Source: Straminergon stramineum (Eukaryota; Streptophyta; Bryopsida; Hypnales; Calliergonaceae). Taken from it: 64,000 bases of DNA. The notes below the pieces were generated by a model, which saw only the letters and a list, made by a program, of their open reading frames with translations, ran no database searches and was not told where the DNA came from. The number at the start of each line of letters is the position of its first letter. Position 1 is the first letter of the stretch. Made by a program: the position numbers and the translations under genes. The stretch is from contig OY987269.1 in NCBI GenBank assembly GCA_963920665.1, forward strand, positions 3,536,501 to 3,600,500, written 5' to 3'. This document shows positions 23,555 through 36,307 of the stretch, piece after piece.

Positions 23555-24315
23555 ATTAAGACCAATCCTTGGCTATTCACCTACAACCAACTTTTGAAGA
23601 CTTTCTGTCTTCCAAATATTAACTTCATTTTATTTAATTAAGTCATCAAGCTTTCCTAGCTTCCTTCCTAGCTATTTGACATTAGATAAACAAACTTAAT
23701 AATAATTTCCTATGGCCTTTACCAAACTAGTAAACTTCTCTCACAAAGAACTTCGATGCCACTCACTAGCTAATCTTTCTTCAACTTATACTCACAATCT
23801 ATTTGATTTTAACACTCGCTAATAGACTAAAAATCAAATAAAGAACAATGCCAATCTCTGGCTAATTGGACTATTCTTCAACTCATTGCCACTCACTAGC
23901 AAGACTGAGTATTTGACTCTTTCTCATAAGAACTTAATAGCTCAACCAAACAGAACATGACAATTTGACAATTAAGAAATTATAACAACACTAAACCACT
24001 CACTGGCTTAACTTAAGAAATTACTGTAATCACCAACCTCTCCTTCAATATAGCTCTCACAACTAAACTTAATAAATAATAATCCAAACCAAAACCTTGC
24101 TAATCCTTGGCTATTAGTCCTACACAATAAAATCAGCCAATCTCTGGCAAACTTCTTACACAAAGGCTCCCTGCCTTACACAAGAAATCACGACAATTTG
24201 ACAGACTCACAGCTTATGGCAATTTCGACAGTTGCACAAAAGAAAAATAATAAAGAACAATGCCAATCCCTAGCAATTGCTCAGTACACGACAACCAAGC
24301 CAATCTCTGGCTACA
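23555..24315. repeat. Degenerate scattered motif array (CCAATCYCTGGCTA / CCACTCACTAGC)
   Basis: About ten variants of two short words recur: near 23561, 23759, 23812, 23850, 23885, 23997, 24098, 24134, 24261 and 24298. Spacing is irregular (about 35-200 bp). Nothing similar was seen elsewhere in the window. Confidence 0.5.
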
Positions 24316-25734
24316 AGAAAATTAGACACATGAATATTTAGCCAAATAGACAATTTGCATTACTTGTGAAGGAAATACACAGTACAATAGAATGGCGAGA
24401 AATCATTGCAAAATGCAGAGAGAGAGAAAGAAAGAGAGAAAAGGCAAGACAAATTGCCCTTATACTTTCTTGGCCATAACTAACTGGGAGTTAATTGCCA
24501 AGTCCAATTGTTTAACCAACAGTAACCTCTAACTAGCCGTCTATTTGTCCTTTTCACATTATCATGTATATTTGACCACATTTATACTATACTTTTAACA
24601 TCTACTAGACTCAAGCTATTATATTTAATGTATTTTTTATAAAAACTTCAAAACTTTACAAAAATTCTATCTACAAGTTTGTATTCTGACCATTGTCAAA
24701 CCTTATGTTACACTAAAGGTTGTGCATTGTCTTGCAAACCACTCAATAGAATTCCATGCAAGGTGAATTCATACCTTGTCTTGTTGGTGTTGATTGGTGG
24801 AGGTGAGTTTCACCTCATTCATACGTTTTGATGGTGCTTAAGCATTCACACAAAGTTATTATTCCATCATTATTTGGTTGTTTATTCACACTTGTCACAT
24901 GTTGTCACAATATGATTTTGGCATGATATGTATATACAATAATGTATCCATCTTGAGTCAAAATTTCAAAAAAAATCAATTGATTTTTTACTTCATTATC
25001 ACTGCCCTGAATTCCAATCATCCCTTGAACATGCATTTGATTGTATAAGTTCTAAATTGTTGATTCTCAAATTATTGATTTAATGAAGTCATTTGATTCC
25101 TTTTTATTATAATTTAATCCCAACCATTTTCATGTGAAACAACCAATACCTAATACTTGTAGATTAGCCTTGATTGCAAGTGAAATCTTGGAGATTTAAG
25201 ATGCATGGATTACAATTTATTCATATAGTGTATTGAGAAATGCAAGTGTACTAGTTGGGTAGATTCAATGGAAAATCATTCAAAAGATAAATGCCAAATA
25301 GTAAAATATTTTTCAAAAGACATTCATTTTTATATGGAGAAAAAAGAATCTTCTAAGCTACACTTGCTTTTATCATTTGCCAATCTTCATTACATGATGA
25401 AAAAAAATTACAATTGGTAGTGAAACCCCTCATTTATGACCCAAGAATTTGAATATTACTTTGAAGAGTTACATGGACAAAACATAACCTTCAAGCAATC
25501 TATTCATCATCCAATTATGAACTTCAAAGAGTTAGAGGGTTAAAGGTGTATGTTCACCACTCTATTCTTGCCAACATGTTCTACAAATCAACTCAAATCC
25601 TTGCTTTGAAACCTAAAACCAAAACCTTCAAATTAACCTCCCTCAGATAATTTAGTAGGATGAAGGATGCAAATCTAGAACCTTCGCACAATTCATGGCT
25701 TGAGAAGTATCCTAACATATGGGAGGCGACCTAT

Positions 25735-25905
25735 TCCCAACTATTGCCACTCAATTTCATAGTAATTATATTTTGAGAAATAAAAATCTGAAAAATTATG
25801 GAAACTCTATTCTGCACTGGAAAACTACCCCTCGAAGAAACTCACCCTCCAGATGGGTGTAACCGCTTAAGTGGTTGGAAATGGGTTCTTCATATTAGTA
25901 AGTTT
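25735..25905. repeat. Dispersed repeat R2 (inverted partner at ~49018-49190)
   Basis: Read on the minus strand it contains CCCATTTCCAACCACTTAAG, then CAGAATAGAGTT and ATAATTACTATG in the same order as 49018-49165. Its nature is unknown; it could be a terminal or LTR fragment of a larger element. Confidence 0.55.
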
Positions 25906-26124
25906 ATCTTTCTTCCAATCTATCTATGAACTAAATTAGAAACTTGCACATATAAGCACGACCATCAATAAAGCAAGTCAGTCAGTCAGCGTTGAAGAAG
26001 AAACAAAAACCGGACTGCTAAAATAAGTAGATACCTTCGACCGTTTCATACATCTTTAAGCATTAAGCATTTCAAGACGTTCATCATGTACCCAGTGGAT
26101 GCAGGGTCCCTTAAGCTGTACAGC

Positions 26125-29100
26125 AACCTTAGGCAATGCCAGGCACTCGAAAAAAGTTCTCATCAAAAGAGGACAGTTTACAGTCAACGAAAGATTTGAG
26201 TTGGGCTACTGATCAAAATGTACACCTCAACAGAATGATCAATGCACTCCTGCAGGCTCATCGAAGAGACATCACAAATAGCCTGGACTGCTGAATTGCA
26301 ACAGTCCCTACACAAGTTTCTGAAAAAATACGACAGGCTTCCTGGGACATCGCTTCGTAGCAACGGACCCATGGAAACAATCTAGAAACCCAACAAGGTA
26401 GTCAACCCACTATCTTACAGCTTTTCATCGATCCCCACTATCTACATCAACAACTCTCATCATTGATACCCGAAAAGGGACTTTAGAACACCGAAAGAAG
26501 ACACCAAACTTCAGTGCAGATCACCTCCTCTGCCGCTTGGCCTCCGGCTGCAACAAGGAAATACCGAGACATGGAACACAACATGAATCCATTACTCAAA
26601 AACATACTTCTCATAGGTGCATCTCATTAGTTCATTATCAAATGTGCATCTAATATGTTCCACCCAACACTATTTGCATCAAGCATACAGTGGCACCATT
26701 ACGTGATCCAAGCCATATCCTCCACGAATGTAATGGTTTACTGTCCAGAAAAGAAACATAATAAACCCCAACAACAGAACATGGTGTAAATACAGCGTAC
26801 CTTGGCATCGGGAGTCCTGTAGGACGGCCCATTGCTCTTCTTCACGCTTTCAGGAGTACAGGAAGGACAAATGTAACTATCCAAGTGTTCAACCTGCTCG
26901 GCGCTCAAGCCCACACAATGGCGATGAAACCTACACATCCAGGCAACAGCCCAAGAAGTTAAAGAGATAACGAAATACCTCTCTAGTACTGCAGGACAGA
27001 AACGTGAAGGTGCCAAGATCCACATTCTCAATGAAGAATGTAAATTCTTTGATGCTGATTCTGCAACTCCTGCAAGACTCACTGTTTGAAACAAGATCCA
27101 AAGCATGCAACACTTCAGAATCCTCGGAGAAGAGCGGTCCACCTAAAATGTTCCAGTACTCACTAACAGAGCATGTAATATAATATTGCTGGGAAGGGTC
27201 CTCACCAATCTTTGCAGCTCCCACATTCAAGCATCACATGATCAGGATTGTATGGCATCTCACACTTGCAATACCTAAAACAAGCACATTCAAAATCAAT
27301 TCAATTAGGAAACCAAAATCGCAAGGAAGCTGCAATGCGAAATTTCAACAAGTCATGAGTAAGAGAAACTGCATAAGGCTCCATACCTGGCCACAAACCT
27401 TTACGAACCCATTCAGATCCAAATGGACAAAAGTCGCTGCTTACGTCTCCGTACCAGACGAAACAAATCTTACACGAAGCTTACACAAAATTGCAAATAA
27501 AAAATCTTGCCCTAAACTAAGGGTTAAACAATTAAATAATGCTTGAAAGACACCAGACGCTGAAGTCGGATTCAAAGAACAGCGGAGACTTACACGGCAA
27601 CGCGGTCGGGAGTGAAACCGCCAGTGGTCGCCTTGTACTCAAACCGACAGAAGTAGTCATCAGCGCCCACGGACTCCAGCTTAGTGTACGCCTTGAAGGC
27701 ATGAACGGTGCACTTGCCTTCGATGGTGTCCGCACTCTGGACGTCGAAGTGATCGGACAGAAACACCTCCTTCTGCCCATGAAACTGCTTGCGACCACTC
27801 ATGGATTCCTCGGGACGGTAATACCAACGCACACGCACTTTGACATTGCCACGGCTATCTCCCTCGATTCTCTCCACCCTGGCGATGTAAGGAGGATTGT
27901 CCGGATCCTCGCTCCGCATCAGCACTGTGTCTCCAACTGCGAACAACCCAATTGTCAGGCACCATCAAACTACGCGATAAAACCCAAGGATAGCTCTGGC
28001 ACAGATATGGAAGCCCGCTGGAATGACAGGGGTTCAAGTTCCGAGTCCAAAAGTGATAGGAACACTTGAAAGCGACACTTTCAGAAGCTGAGCGTGGTCA
28101 TTTTCTTGAAATGGTGAGAATTTTATATTTTCTTGATTGCAAACCAGAGAAGATTCCAATGCACTAGAAAATGCATCATTTGGATTCCATATGCAACAGG
28201 TATAAGGTTCGAGAGTTTCATTCGCAGGTGACCTAAAACTCAACAAGGTCTTCACGAAACGCGGTGTAAGTTCTCAAAATCATTGTGAACTCATTGTGGT
28301 AGATTCTAGGGTGCGACATGTAGTTGTCAAAATTAGGATTTCTATTCACGGATTCTGACTGTCGTGGGCAGCGACTCATTAAAGGGTTAAGTGTTGCCAT
28401 ATTTCAACACATATTCTGGTCTTCAGGAAATGCATGAGAAAATATGCGATCATTTAGACGGCGATTCTGATGAAAACTTGTTGGGCATTGCTCGAAATTA
28501 TATTGCAGAGACCAAGATAACCGATAAATATTATCAACTGATCGCAAGCATTAATAACTAAAAAACAAATTTCCGGAGCCACCCCCAAAGAAACAAATAC
28601 TATTAAAAGAGTGGCAGATGGTCCATACACAACATCTAATGGGTTTGACAATGTTTAGCAACTGAAGCCTCGAAGCCTACCCATTCTATTACCCGCCTTA
28701 CAGAAATTCATAACTTATTCATATTGTATCCAAATAATCCATTTTTTTAGTGCGATGGAATACTCTTCAAAATGAGGACTAGATGCTCAAAAACTTTTGC
28801 CACTCTTATAATAGTAATAAAACACGCAACAGCTGAAAGAGTCCCCCTACCCTACATATCCGCCATTTCTAGCGAACGGTAACTACACAGTAGAGAAAAA
28901 CAGAGTACAAGAGTTTGAAAAACCACGTACCTTTCACAATCTTGCGAGTTCCCTTGATAACACACGAGTCCAACGTCTTCTTCCCATTCTTCGGCTTCGC
29001 CATGACAACACTCGCTCCGAATACATAAACCGATTCCCCCCAACACACACAGGCCGACCCAACAATCACTTGCCAAACCCTAACTCCAATTTTGCACCAT

Positions 29101-29805
29101 GATCCCACTAAACGATCTCATTCTGGTCGCCACTCGCCCCATCTCCTCCCACGGAGCCACTCCATCGCACACAACGCAGCGAATTCCACCCGTTCCACCT
29201 CCCGTCCCACTTCAACGCAACCCGGAATTCCTCAATGTCACAGACCCAAACCTCACCACCGGCGCAAAACCTCCACAATAATCCGTTCAAAATGATCTCA
29301 AAACTTCGCAATCCTTACAATTGTCCACTGCCCAATCGAACCCACAACAATCTTCCTGCTGACAGACAATCTCCAAAAAACCCCAAACCGCAAAGCTCCC
29401 AAGCTCCCAAGCTCCCAAGCTTCAATCCATATGCAGGAATTCACCCGCGAATTGAAGGTGAGTTGCGCTGAGAAAATGGTTCAAAATCCACACGCTCAGA
29501 GCGATCGCATAATCTGATACCGTGAGCTCGAAAGCGGCAATCAAGCTGGGTTGACAGTGAAGCCAAATGCGTCAGGCAATTCACGGGAAGAGGTGCAGGT
29601 GCGGCTATGGCCGGCTGGCCATTGCGACTCTGCACAAATATATTCGCAACATGGCGGGAAGCTCCACTCCTCCAACAACTCCACTAGTACTGGCACATAT
29701 CGTAATCCGTATCTTGTACATATAAATATCAGCATAGAAAGTACGCTAGTGTATCGTATTTGTACGTCTGGCATTAATTTGATCAAAGTCGCACTATTTT
29801 TAATT
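26125..29805. repeat. Duplicated block, copy 2
   Basis: Direct partner of 15355-18745 at a spacing of about 10.8 kb. The left junction is at about 26125: sequence before it is unrelated to the flank of copy 1. Confidence 0.85.
26521..29003 (-). CDS. EBS: BAH-PHD histone reader of EBS/SHL type, copy 2
   Basis: Same five-exon structure as copy 1: 28931-29003, 27594-27936, 27206-27274, 26801-26930 and 26521-26547, with identical exon lengths and phases, so the gene looks intact. The protein appears to differ from copy 1 at one place only: after the Phe-His that opens exon 4, in the PHD finger's His-x-x-Cys region, Pro is replaced by Arg (FHRHC versus FHPHC). I count about four silent differences in the coding exons. 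Introns differ more, including small insertions and a replaced segment in intron 4 (26590-26740). Function as for copy 1: nuclear reading of H3K27me3 and H3K4me3 in a repressive complex. Whether both copies are expressed cannot be seen; the degraded telo-box upstream is the only regulatory difference I noticed. Confidence 0.9.
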
Positions 29806-30059
29806 AGAGTAGCCTGACATGTTACTGAATGGAATTGAACTGATTTGCACGACTTCATTCAATGAGTGCTGAGAGTGCAAGTTCTGGTGTTAAGTGTGTC
29901 AACACTTGGATGGATGAATTTTATATGAATATGAAATGAATGTGGTTTGTGAAAATATTGGGGATATTGTGAAAATAGAGTAGACCACATTATTATTTTG
30001 ATTTTTTATCAAATTTATTGTGAACTTTAGTATATAGTGTAACATTGCAAGTTTGCAAA

Positions 30060-30309
30060 TTAACCCCTCGAGGCTCAAGGAGACCATTTTGGGCCTCTTG
30101 ATTGTTCAACAGGTCAAAGTTATAACTTCATTTCCCTACATTCCAAGAAGTATATCTAAGTGAATTTTGTATTATGATGTTCATTTTGAATGGGGAAGTT
30201 CAAAATTACAATTGACATCATGCAATAAGCTTGATATACAATGTATATTGTCAATTAAAGTTCAAACTTGTGAAAAAATACAAAAATTGCTTGGGCCTTG
30301 AGGGGTTAA
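30060..30309. mobile_element. TTAA-flanked MITE, family III (250 bp)
   Basis: Begins TTAACCCCTCGAGGCTCAAG and ends GGGCCTTGAGGGGTTAA: inverted termini with TTAA outside. Single copy in the window. Non-coding. Confidence 0.65.
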
Positions 30310-31194
30310 TGCAAATGGGTTTAATATTGTAGAAGCCAATGGTTGAAACAACCTGTGTAGTTTGGGGGACCTTCACAACCAAGGATTCGTCAATAATTCC
30401 AAAATATCCTTCATTTTTATAAGTAATTATATTTTGTTGTATGTAAATCAAATTAGTGTAAGTCAAATTTATATTCTTATTCACATTAGTATTAGGCTCC
30501 TACATATTTAACAAATTAACAATAAGATCCTACTATATATACATTCTCAACATTAGTTTGAACTGATAGCACAACAATGGGGGTCTTAGGTGAATAATGT
30601 ATTTGAATTGGTGCACTTTAGTGGTCCTTTAATTGTAAGTGTTGAGGGTTTAAGAATATTCTTTCATTAATCATTTATGTATGCGATTTCATTTTTGCAA
30701 ATGATTTAACCACTAAAGGTACCTTCCTACATTTGTCTTCGTAAAATGATTCTTTTACATACATGAAAATCTATGTACTTCATGAAATGTCTAATTTTGA
30801 GATGATCATTTTTATTCACATGTAAGGGACAATAGTTGTTCCTTAAGAAATATAAATGTACATATATATGTATTCAGTTTCAAAATGATTGTATGAAAAA
30901 ACGAAATATAATTTAAGTGAGCAAAATCAAAAAAATAATTGGATATCTAATCCATATTTCGGGCTCTACATTCTTTGTGCTACAATCAATTCTCAAGTAT
31001 TTTCCCACATGACATAGGTTTCAAATCTATGGCAATACAACAATCCATTTTTTGTATAAAAAAATACATGTGAATTTAGGGATACTTATGTATGCAACTC
31101 ACTCCCCCCACGTTGTATTCACATATGAGTATTATATGGTGGGTAGAGAATTACTACAATACATCTTCTGGTGTGTGCCAAGTTTACATTGGAA

Positions 31195-31680
31195 TTACAT
31201 ATGACACTGACATGTCAGAGCTTTTAATTGCTTGATTGGAGACAAATAGAAAAATAGTTTGTTATGTCCAATCCATCTTGTAGGCTGACAATGGCCAAAA
31301 GTATTGTCTCAATGATTGGTACACCTTGATTTTGGAGAAGTTTTTGATTGTACAAGTTGTATGAGGCACAACTTTAATTGTTTGATTAGAGATGAATAGA
31401 ATTTATAGTTTCCCATGCCTAATCCATCTTGTAGGTTGACAATGGCCGAATGTATTGTCTCAATGATTGGTATGACTTGGTTTTGGATAAGTTCTTGATT
31501 GTACACGTTGTATGAGGCATGACTTTGATTGCTTGATTAGAGATGAATAGAATTTATAGTTTGCCACACCTAATCCATCTTTTAGGCTGACAATGGCCAA
31601 ATGTATTGTCTCAATGATTGGTACAACTTGGTTTTGGATAAGCTCTTGATTGTACAGGTTGTATGAGGTACAACTTCTGT
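31195..31680. repeat. 151-bp tandem repeat, about three units
   Basis: ATCCATCTTGTAGGCTGACA-type anchors occur at 31271, 31422 and 31573, exactly 151 bp apart; the unit also contains GTATTGTCTCAATGATTGG and TTGATTGTACA..TTGTATGAGG. Minus-strand ORFs of 65 and 116 codons arise from the repeat; 151 is not a multiple of three, so they are probably not coding. Confidence 0.8.
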
Positions 31681-32489
31681 AAACCAACACTCTTTTTCTG
31701 TTGTATTTAGAGATTATATCATTTATAATTTGATTGGAGTCCTCTAGTAACATAATTTTCTTTTTATTATATTTACAACAATATAAGATTATACCCATTA
31801 AAGATGACAAAGAATAAACATTTAAATTCCAAACATTTTTTGAAAAAAACTAAGTTAGCACAATTCCTTTGCCCCGACTTTTTGTAGTTGCACTTGGAGA
31901 CCAATACAATGTACAAAATCTAAAAAAATTTATGATGCTACTTTGTATGCAAATTTTTTATCCATGGGACCACTTAAGGGTTAAAATTTGAAATTAAAAC
32001 CAAAAAATATTGAAATTAATAACTACTCAAAAATATATTAAACAAACCATCAAATTAAAGGAACTAATGAATTTTTATTTTTTTAATTTCAATTTCTTAA
32101 TTTGTTTTAAAAAAATCAAATTTCAAACATTGTTCAACAAAATAAGGAAACTTTTCATGAACATTGGGTTTAAACGATGTATCAATTGCTATAGAATCAC
32201 TCATTTTGACTACGATTTCTAAAGAAGTAACTAAGCTTATTGAAGTAATTCAATTTGAACATTGAAATTCAATATATTATATCATGTAGTTGATGTCATA
32301 AATATATAAATTTGAAAATAGATACTATAATTTTTGAAAAGATATACCAAGTTAGTTTTTTGTATAGAAAAAAATGCATTTTAAAACATGCATTCTATTT
32401 TAAAGCATCTATCAAACAATGTTTCCAAGTTTAGTTATTTATTTGACTAGAAATGTCAACCCTCACCACTATATATGATAGTACATATT

Positions 32490-33052
32490 TTCACCCCTAA
32501 GTGCTCCGACATCCATTTTTTGGACGATAAACAGATTAATACTTGAGTTTCATTCTCCTAACTACTTGGATGAAAATTATTCTAATTTGTAGAAATATGT
32601 TATCAAGTTTTTGTGTTATCTACAAGTTGGATTTGGTCTTATCAAAGTACAAATTTTTCTAAAATTACAAATGTGCAAGTATGTCAAGTGGTCAAATTGC
32701 ATTGACTTCAATTCAAAATTGGATTTGCCAAAATGAGGTCATAGATATGAAGAACACAAAAATTCCAAAAAAATCACCATGTGAAGAGAACCTCATTTCA
32801 AATCCATTACAACAAATTTTACTCAAAAAATGATAATATTCTGCTTGTAATCGAATTTTGAAGGAATTTTAAAATTTCTCTTTCAAAATTTATAAAAAAG
32901 AATTGGTGATAGCATTAGTGAATCTAACCATACAAATACAATCTACAACTTTATTTGTATATCGATTCCAAAATATCCTTCCAAATAGCACTTCATAATA
33001 TTTTTTCTCAAATTGTCAATTCTTGAGATAAATCTGGATGTTTATGGGTTAA
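32490..33052. mobile_element. TTAA-type MITE, family IV copy 1 (~563 bp)
   Basis: Homologous along its length to 48093-48687 (shared ACTACTTGGATGAAA, GGATTTGGTSTTA, AAATGATMATATT). The left edge reads TTCACCCCTAAGTGCTCCG (TTAA decayed to TTCA); the right edge is GTTTATGGGTTAA. Confidence 0.65.
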
Positions 33053-33714
33053 GGCTATAGTTTTAATTTTATTATTTCTATCTTTGGTGTTAATCCTGAA
33101 ATACTTCTTCATGCATGCTTTGGTTGTCAATAACCTTTATTTTTCCCTACATTTTTTTCTCAACATTTGTAGTAATTGATTAAAGTAAAGTAAAATTTAA
33201 GAACATTGATTTTCAAACCAAATTCAAACCATATTTACAATGGCAAAAACATTTGTGTGTTTGAGACATATATGCATTCATTTATTGTTCAAAAATTGAA
33301 TGTCTAGCGGTGCATAAATGTTCACTATGTCTTAATACAATCAAATGAAAAGATCATTGAATTGGATGGACCAAAATGCCTTTACCTACTTCAAAGGAAT
33401 GGTGAGAAATGGTTGTACTTATTAGATTCATTAGGTCTATAAGGTCTATGGTTGAATGGTTACCAATAACTATAGCCAAAGCTCAATATTCTAGTTTGAT
33501 GGGGGAAATAAAAGTTGTCAGTCTGTCACTATTGGCGGAGGGGGGAATTGCCTTTAGAATAAATGCCAAGGTGTGGTCAATCTAGTTACTTCACTTTGTA
33601 AGTTGGTAGTGGCTTCCAACCGTATGTGCCAATTTTACATTATTGCTAAATCTTTGAATTGTATTTGTTGAATTCATTACCATATATTTTGTATATATCA
33701 TCCAATATGGGAAC

Positions 33715-34205
33715 ACATTGAACACATTTCTCTAGGTGCTCTTCCCTTTTCATGTGTGAAAGACGTGAGGAGTTCATGTAGATAATGAGAATAGATGAAA
33801 ACTTGTAAGATAGTGGATTGGCTACCTTGATGGGTTTCCATATTGTTTCTATGGGTCCTTTGATAGGTAGTTTACTAGGAAGCATTTGGTATAGTTTCAG
33901 AAACTCTTGTAGGGGATGTGTCAATTCAACAGTCTAGGCTATTTGTAATGTCTTATAGATGAGCATGCAGTAATGCGTTGAATGGTCCTTTGATAGGTAG
34001 TGAAGTTTTGGTTAGAAGCCCAACTCAAATCTATTGTTGACTGTAAAGTGTCTTTGTTGATGTGGGTATTTTTCGAATGTTTGGCATTGCGTATTGTTGC
34101 TTTAAATTCAAGGTTTCGGTTTCTCATTTTAGAGCAAGGATTTGACTAGATTTGTAAAGATCAATGCAACTTGGTAGGTGTAGAGTAGTAAATACAAAGA
34201 TGGTG
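33715..34205 (+). pseudogene. Decayed fragment of the BAH-PHD 3' region (third copy)
   Basis: Aligns, in inverted orientation, with the 3' region of copy 1 from about 15770 down to 15240. Anchors include TGTAAGATAGTGGATTGGCT (copy 1: TGTAAGATAGTGGGTTGACT), AGCCCAACTCAAATCTATTG and TTTGGCATTGCGTATTGTTG. No coding exon is present. The part matching 15240-15350 is absent beside copy 2, so this fragment derives from copy 1 or its ancestor. Many differences are transitions to A/T. Confidence 0.75.
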
Positions 34206-35007
34206 TGGTCCAAAAGATGTGCACCTAAGGGAGAACATATGAATGCTACCCTGTTTCGAGACAGACCCTTCAAGATTCTTGCCAACAATTCATTCGTTCT
34301 GAGCATGGAGTGAATCTGGGGTGACTTTTGGTATGCATATAATAATCACTTTGAATTTGAAAAAGTACAACAAAATCTAGTTCAATTTACTAATAGGAAC
34401 CATGTTGAAGCACTTGTTTGGAGTATAGTTTGCTTGTTTTCAGTAGAATTGACTGCCTAACTTATAATTTATTTTTTTGTTGTAAATTTGGTAACTTTGG
34501 GCCTTTGGGCCAGATCTAATGTAAAACACCCCATTCCAGAATAAATGAGACCAAATGGGATCAAGCCCATTGTGCCATTGTAGATTAAATTATGTTATTG
34601 ATGTACATTTTAGAACTTAAATGTATACCTCCAATACAATTTAACCCACAATGGGCTTGCTCCCATTTGATTTAGAATGAGGTAATTTACCTTAGGATGT
34701 TCTATTAGGATGGAGATATTCACATTTGAAAAGCAAATTCACCTCATTGGCTTTTTTGGCTAGTATTTTGATGCATGGTTGTCCATCTTTGTGTCTTTTC
34801 TAGTCTTAACCTTAATGTTTTCTCATGGAACCTTTGATTTGGGAATAACTCTTATGTTAGATGACCTTTAATTAGATAATTGTAAATGTGGTTTCTAAGC
34901 TTGAAGTGGGAACATTCTTCCAATACCAATGTTTTTTGTTTTGTTTGAAGCAAATTTAGTTTCTTTAAGACTTCGAAACCTTTTGAAGAATGTGAAGTGT
35001 GTAGAAT

Positions 35008-35237
35008 TTAACCCTTAAAGGATGGATTGATGAACGTGGAAATCATCACTTTTGGAACCATGTGACATCATCTTCTTTAAAAAAATAAAAAATATTCATT
35101 GGATGTCAAACTATTATAGAAGATCTCCTCTTTCCACACAAAATTTTGAGGATGAATAGTTATACTTTTGTTGTAAACAAAAAGATACTTTGTCATCCAT
35201 TGCACACTAAACATTCATGTTGTCATTTATGGATTAA
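35008..35237. mobile_element. TTAA-flanked MITE, family I copy 2 (230 bp)
   Basis: Begins TTAACCCTTAAAGGATGG and ends CATTTATGGATTAA. Carries the family I interior (TGTGACATCATCTTCTTT, GGATGAATAGTTATACTTTTG, CTTTGTCATCCATT). Confidence 0.75.
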
Positions 35238-36307
35238 GCATAGTTGGCATAAGAATATTTTCTATTGTAGTTTAGTAGTTTCATGGAAGTGATTGAATTA
35301 CATATTGTTTGCAAAGTTCACTTTTGATGAAAACATCAAGTTTGAAACATGTTTTGAAATGAACTATCAATTTGAGCTCTAATAAAAAACTCAAGTTTGA
35401 AATACATTTGGATACAATTCATATGTTAAAGTCTAAGTTTATGAATGAGCTTCATATGAAGAATATAAATTTAAGAACTCCCCTATCTAAACAAGTTTTA
35501 ATTGAAAATGCAACAATCTCAATTGATAAATGTATAGCCGATGCATGTACTGTACATGTATTAGTGTCAATGGATTTGAATGAATTTCAAACTTTTATGG
35601 GTGCCAGTTGTCAATTGAACTATTTTATATAGTATGTTTTGTTGTTTCCCATATTTATTCATATTTGAGCTATATTAAGGCCTTGATGATTCCAAATTAA
35701 TTTGACTTATACCAACAATAAAAAATTTACCAAGTCTATTTTTTCTTAAACAAGTGAGGCAAGCCGCACGCCCTACTAAGTGTTACAAGTAGAAGATTCA
35801 AAATATAACCCACAAGGGGAAGCTAGGCTAGAGTTCAACATATTGAGATTAGCTAATGCTTGTGGCAAGGTTCTTACAACCCCAAATAACCTTATAATTT
35901 GTCCTCCACGGATTCGTATACATTGACCACACCTAGAGTCAAATTTATGCAAGGCCCTAGACACAACAAAAGGATGTTAGTAAATTATAAGCTTGCAATT
36001 TTCCCAAGCAACTTTCATGTAGTACAACAGGAGTTGCCAAATTGCATTATTTCTAGTTCAATTTGTATTTGTCAAAAATTCTTAGAATTCAAGATGTTCT
36101 TGCAATTTTCAAGTCCATAATGCATTACCACAATTACAATGTAAGACTAGGTTACTCTTCAAATTCCTAACAATATACATGATCTTTCACCTTGGTTTTC
36201 ATCTTGATATTCTTCATAAGAATTCAAACTTTATAAAAACAATTGAGAATTTTTGAGCTCATTTTGGAAATGACATATATTTTCTTGAAGTACACTGACC
36301 ACAACAT

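Larger units (their letters stand above)
19040..26120. other. Long AT-rich intergenic stretch between the two BAH-PHD copies
   Basis: No gene is recognisable over 7 kb. A left MITE end (TTAA at 19458-19461 followed by CCCCTAAATG) has no clear partner. Sequences near 19500-19700 and 20860-21050 resemble each other (a TAGGATYTTG..GAAGA.GTG pattern) and the interior of the element at 47376-47945, so decayed family elements are likely. 23380-24560 contains a scattered Ser/Leu-like word repeat described separately. ORFs up to 125 codons (22715-23092) have AT-driven composition and no motif. Confidence 0.5.

Noticed and set aside
31195..31680. CRISPR-like direct repeats
   Set aside because: Units are contiguous 151-bp tandem copies with no unique spacers, and the genome is a plant's.
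31460..31810. 116-codon ORF on minus in the 151-bp repeat
   Set aside because: The repeat period is not a multiple of three, so coding would not be kept from unit to unit.
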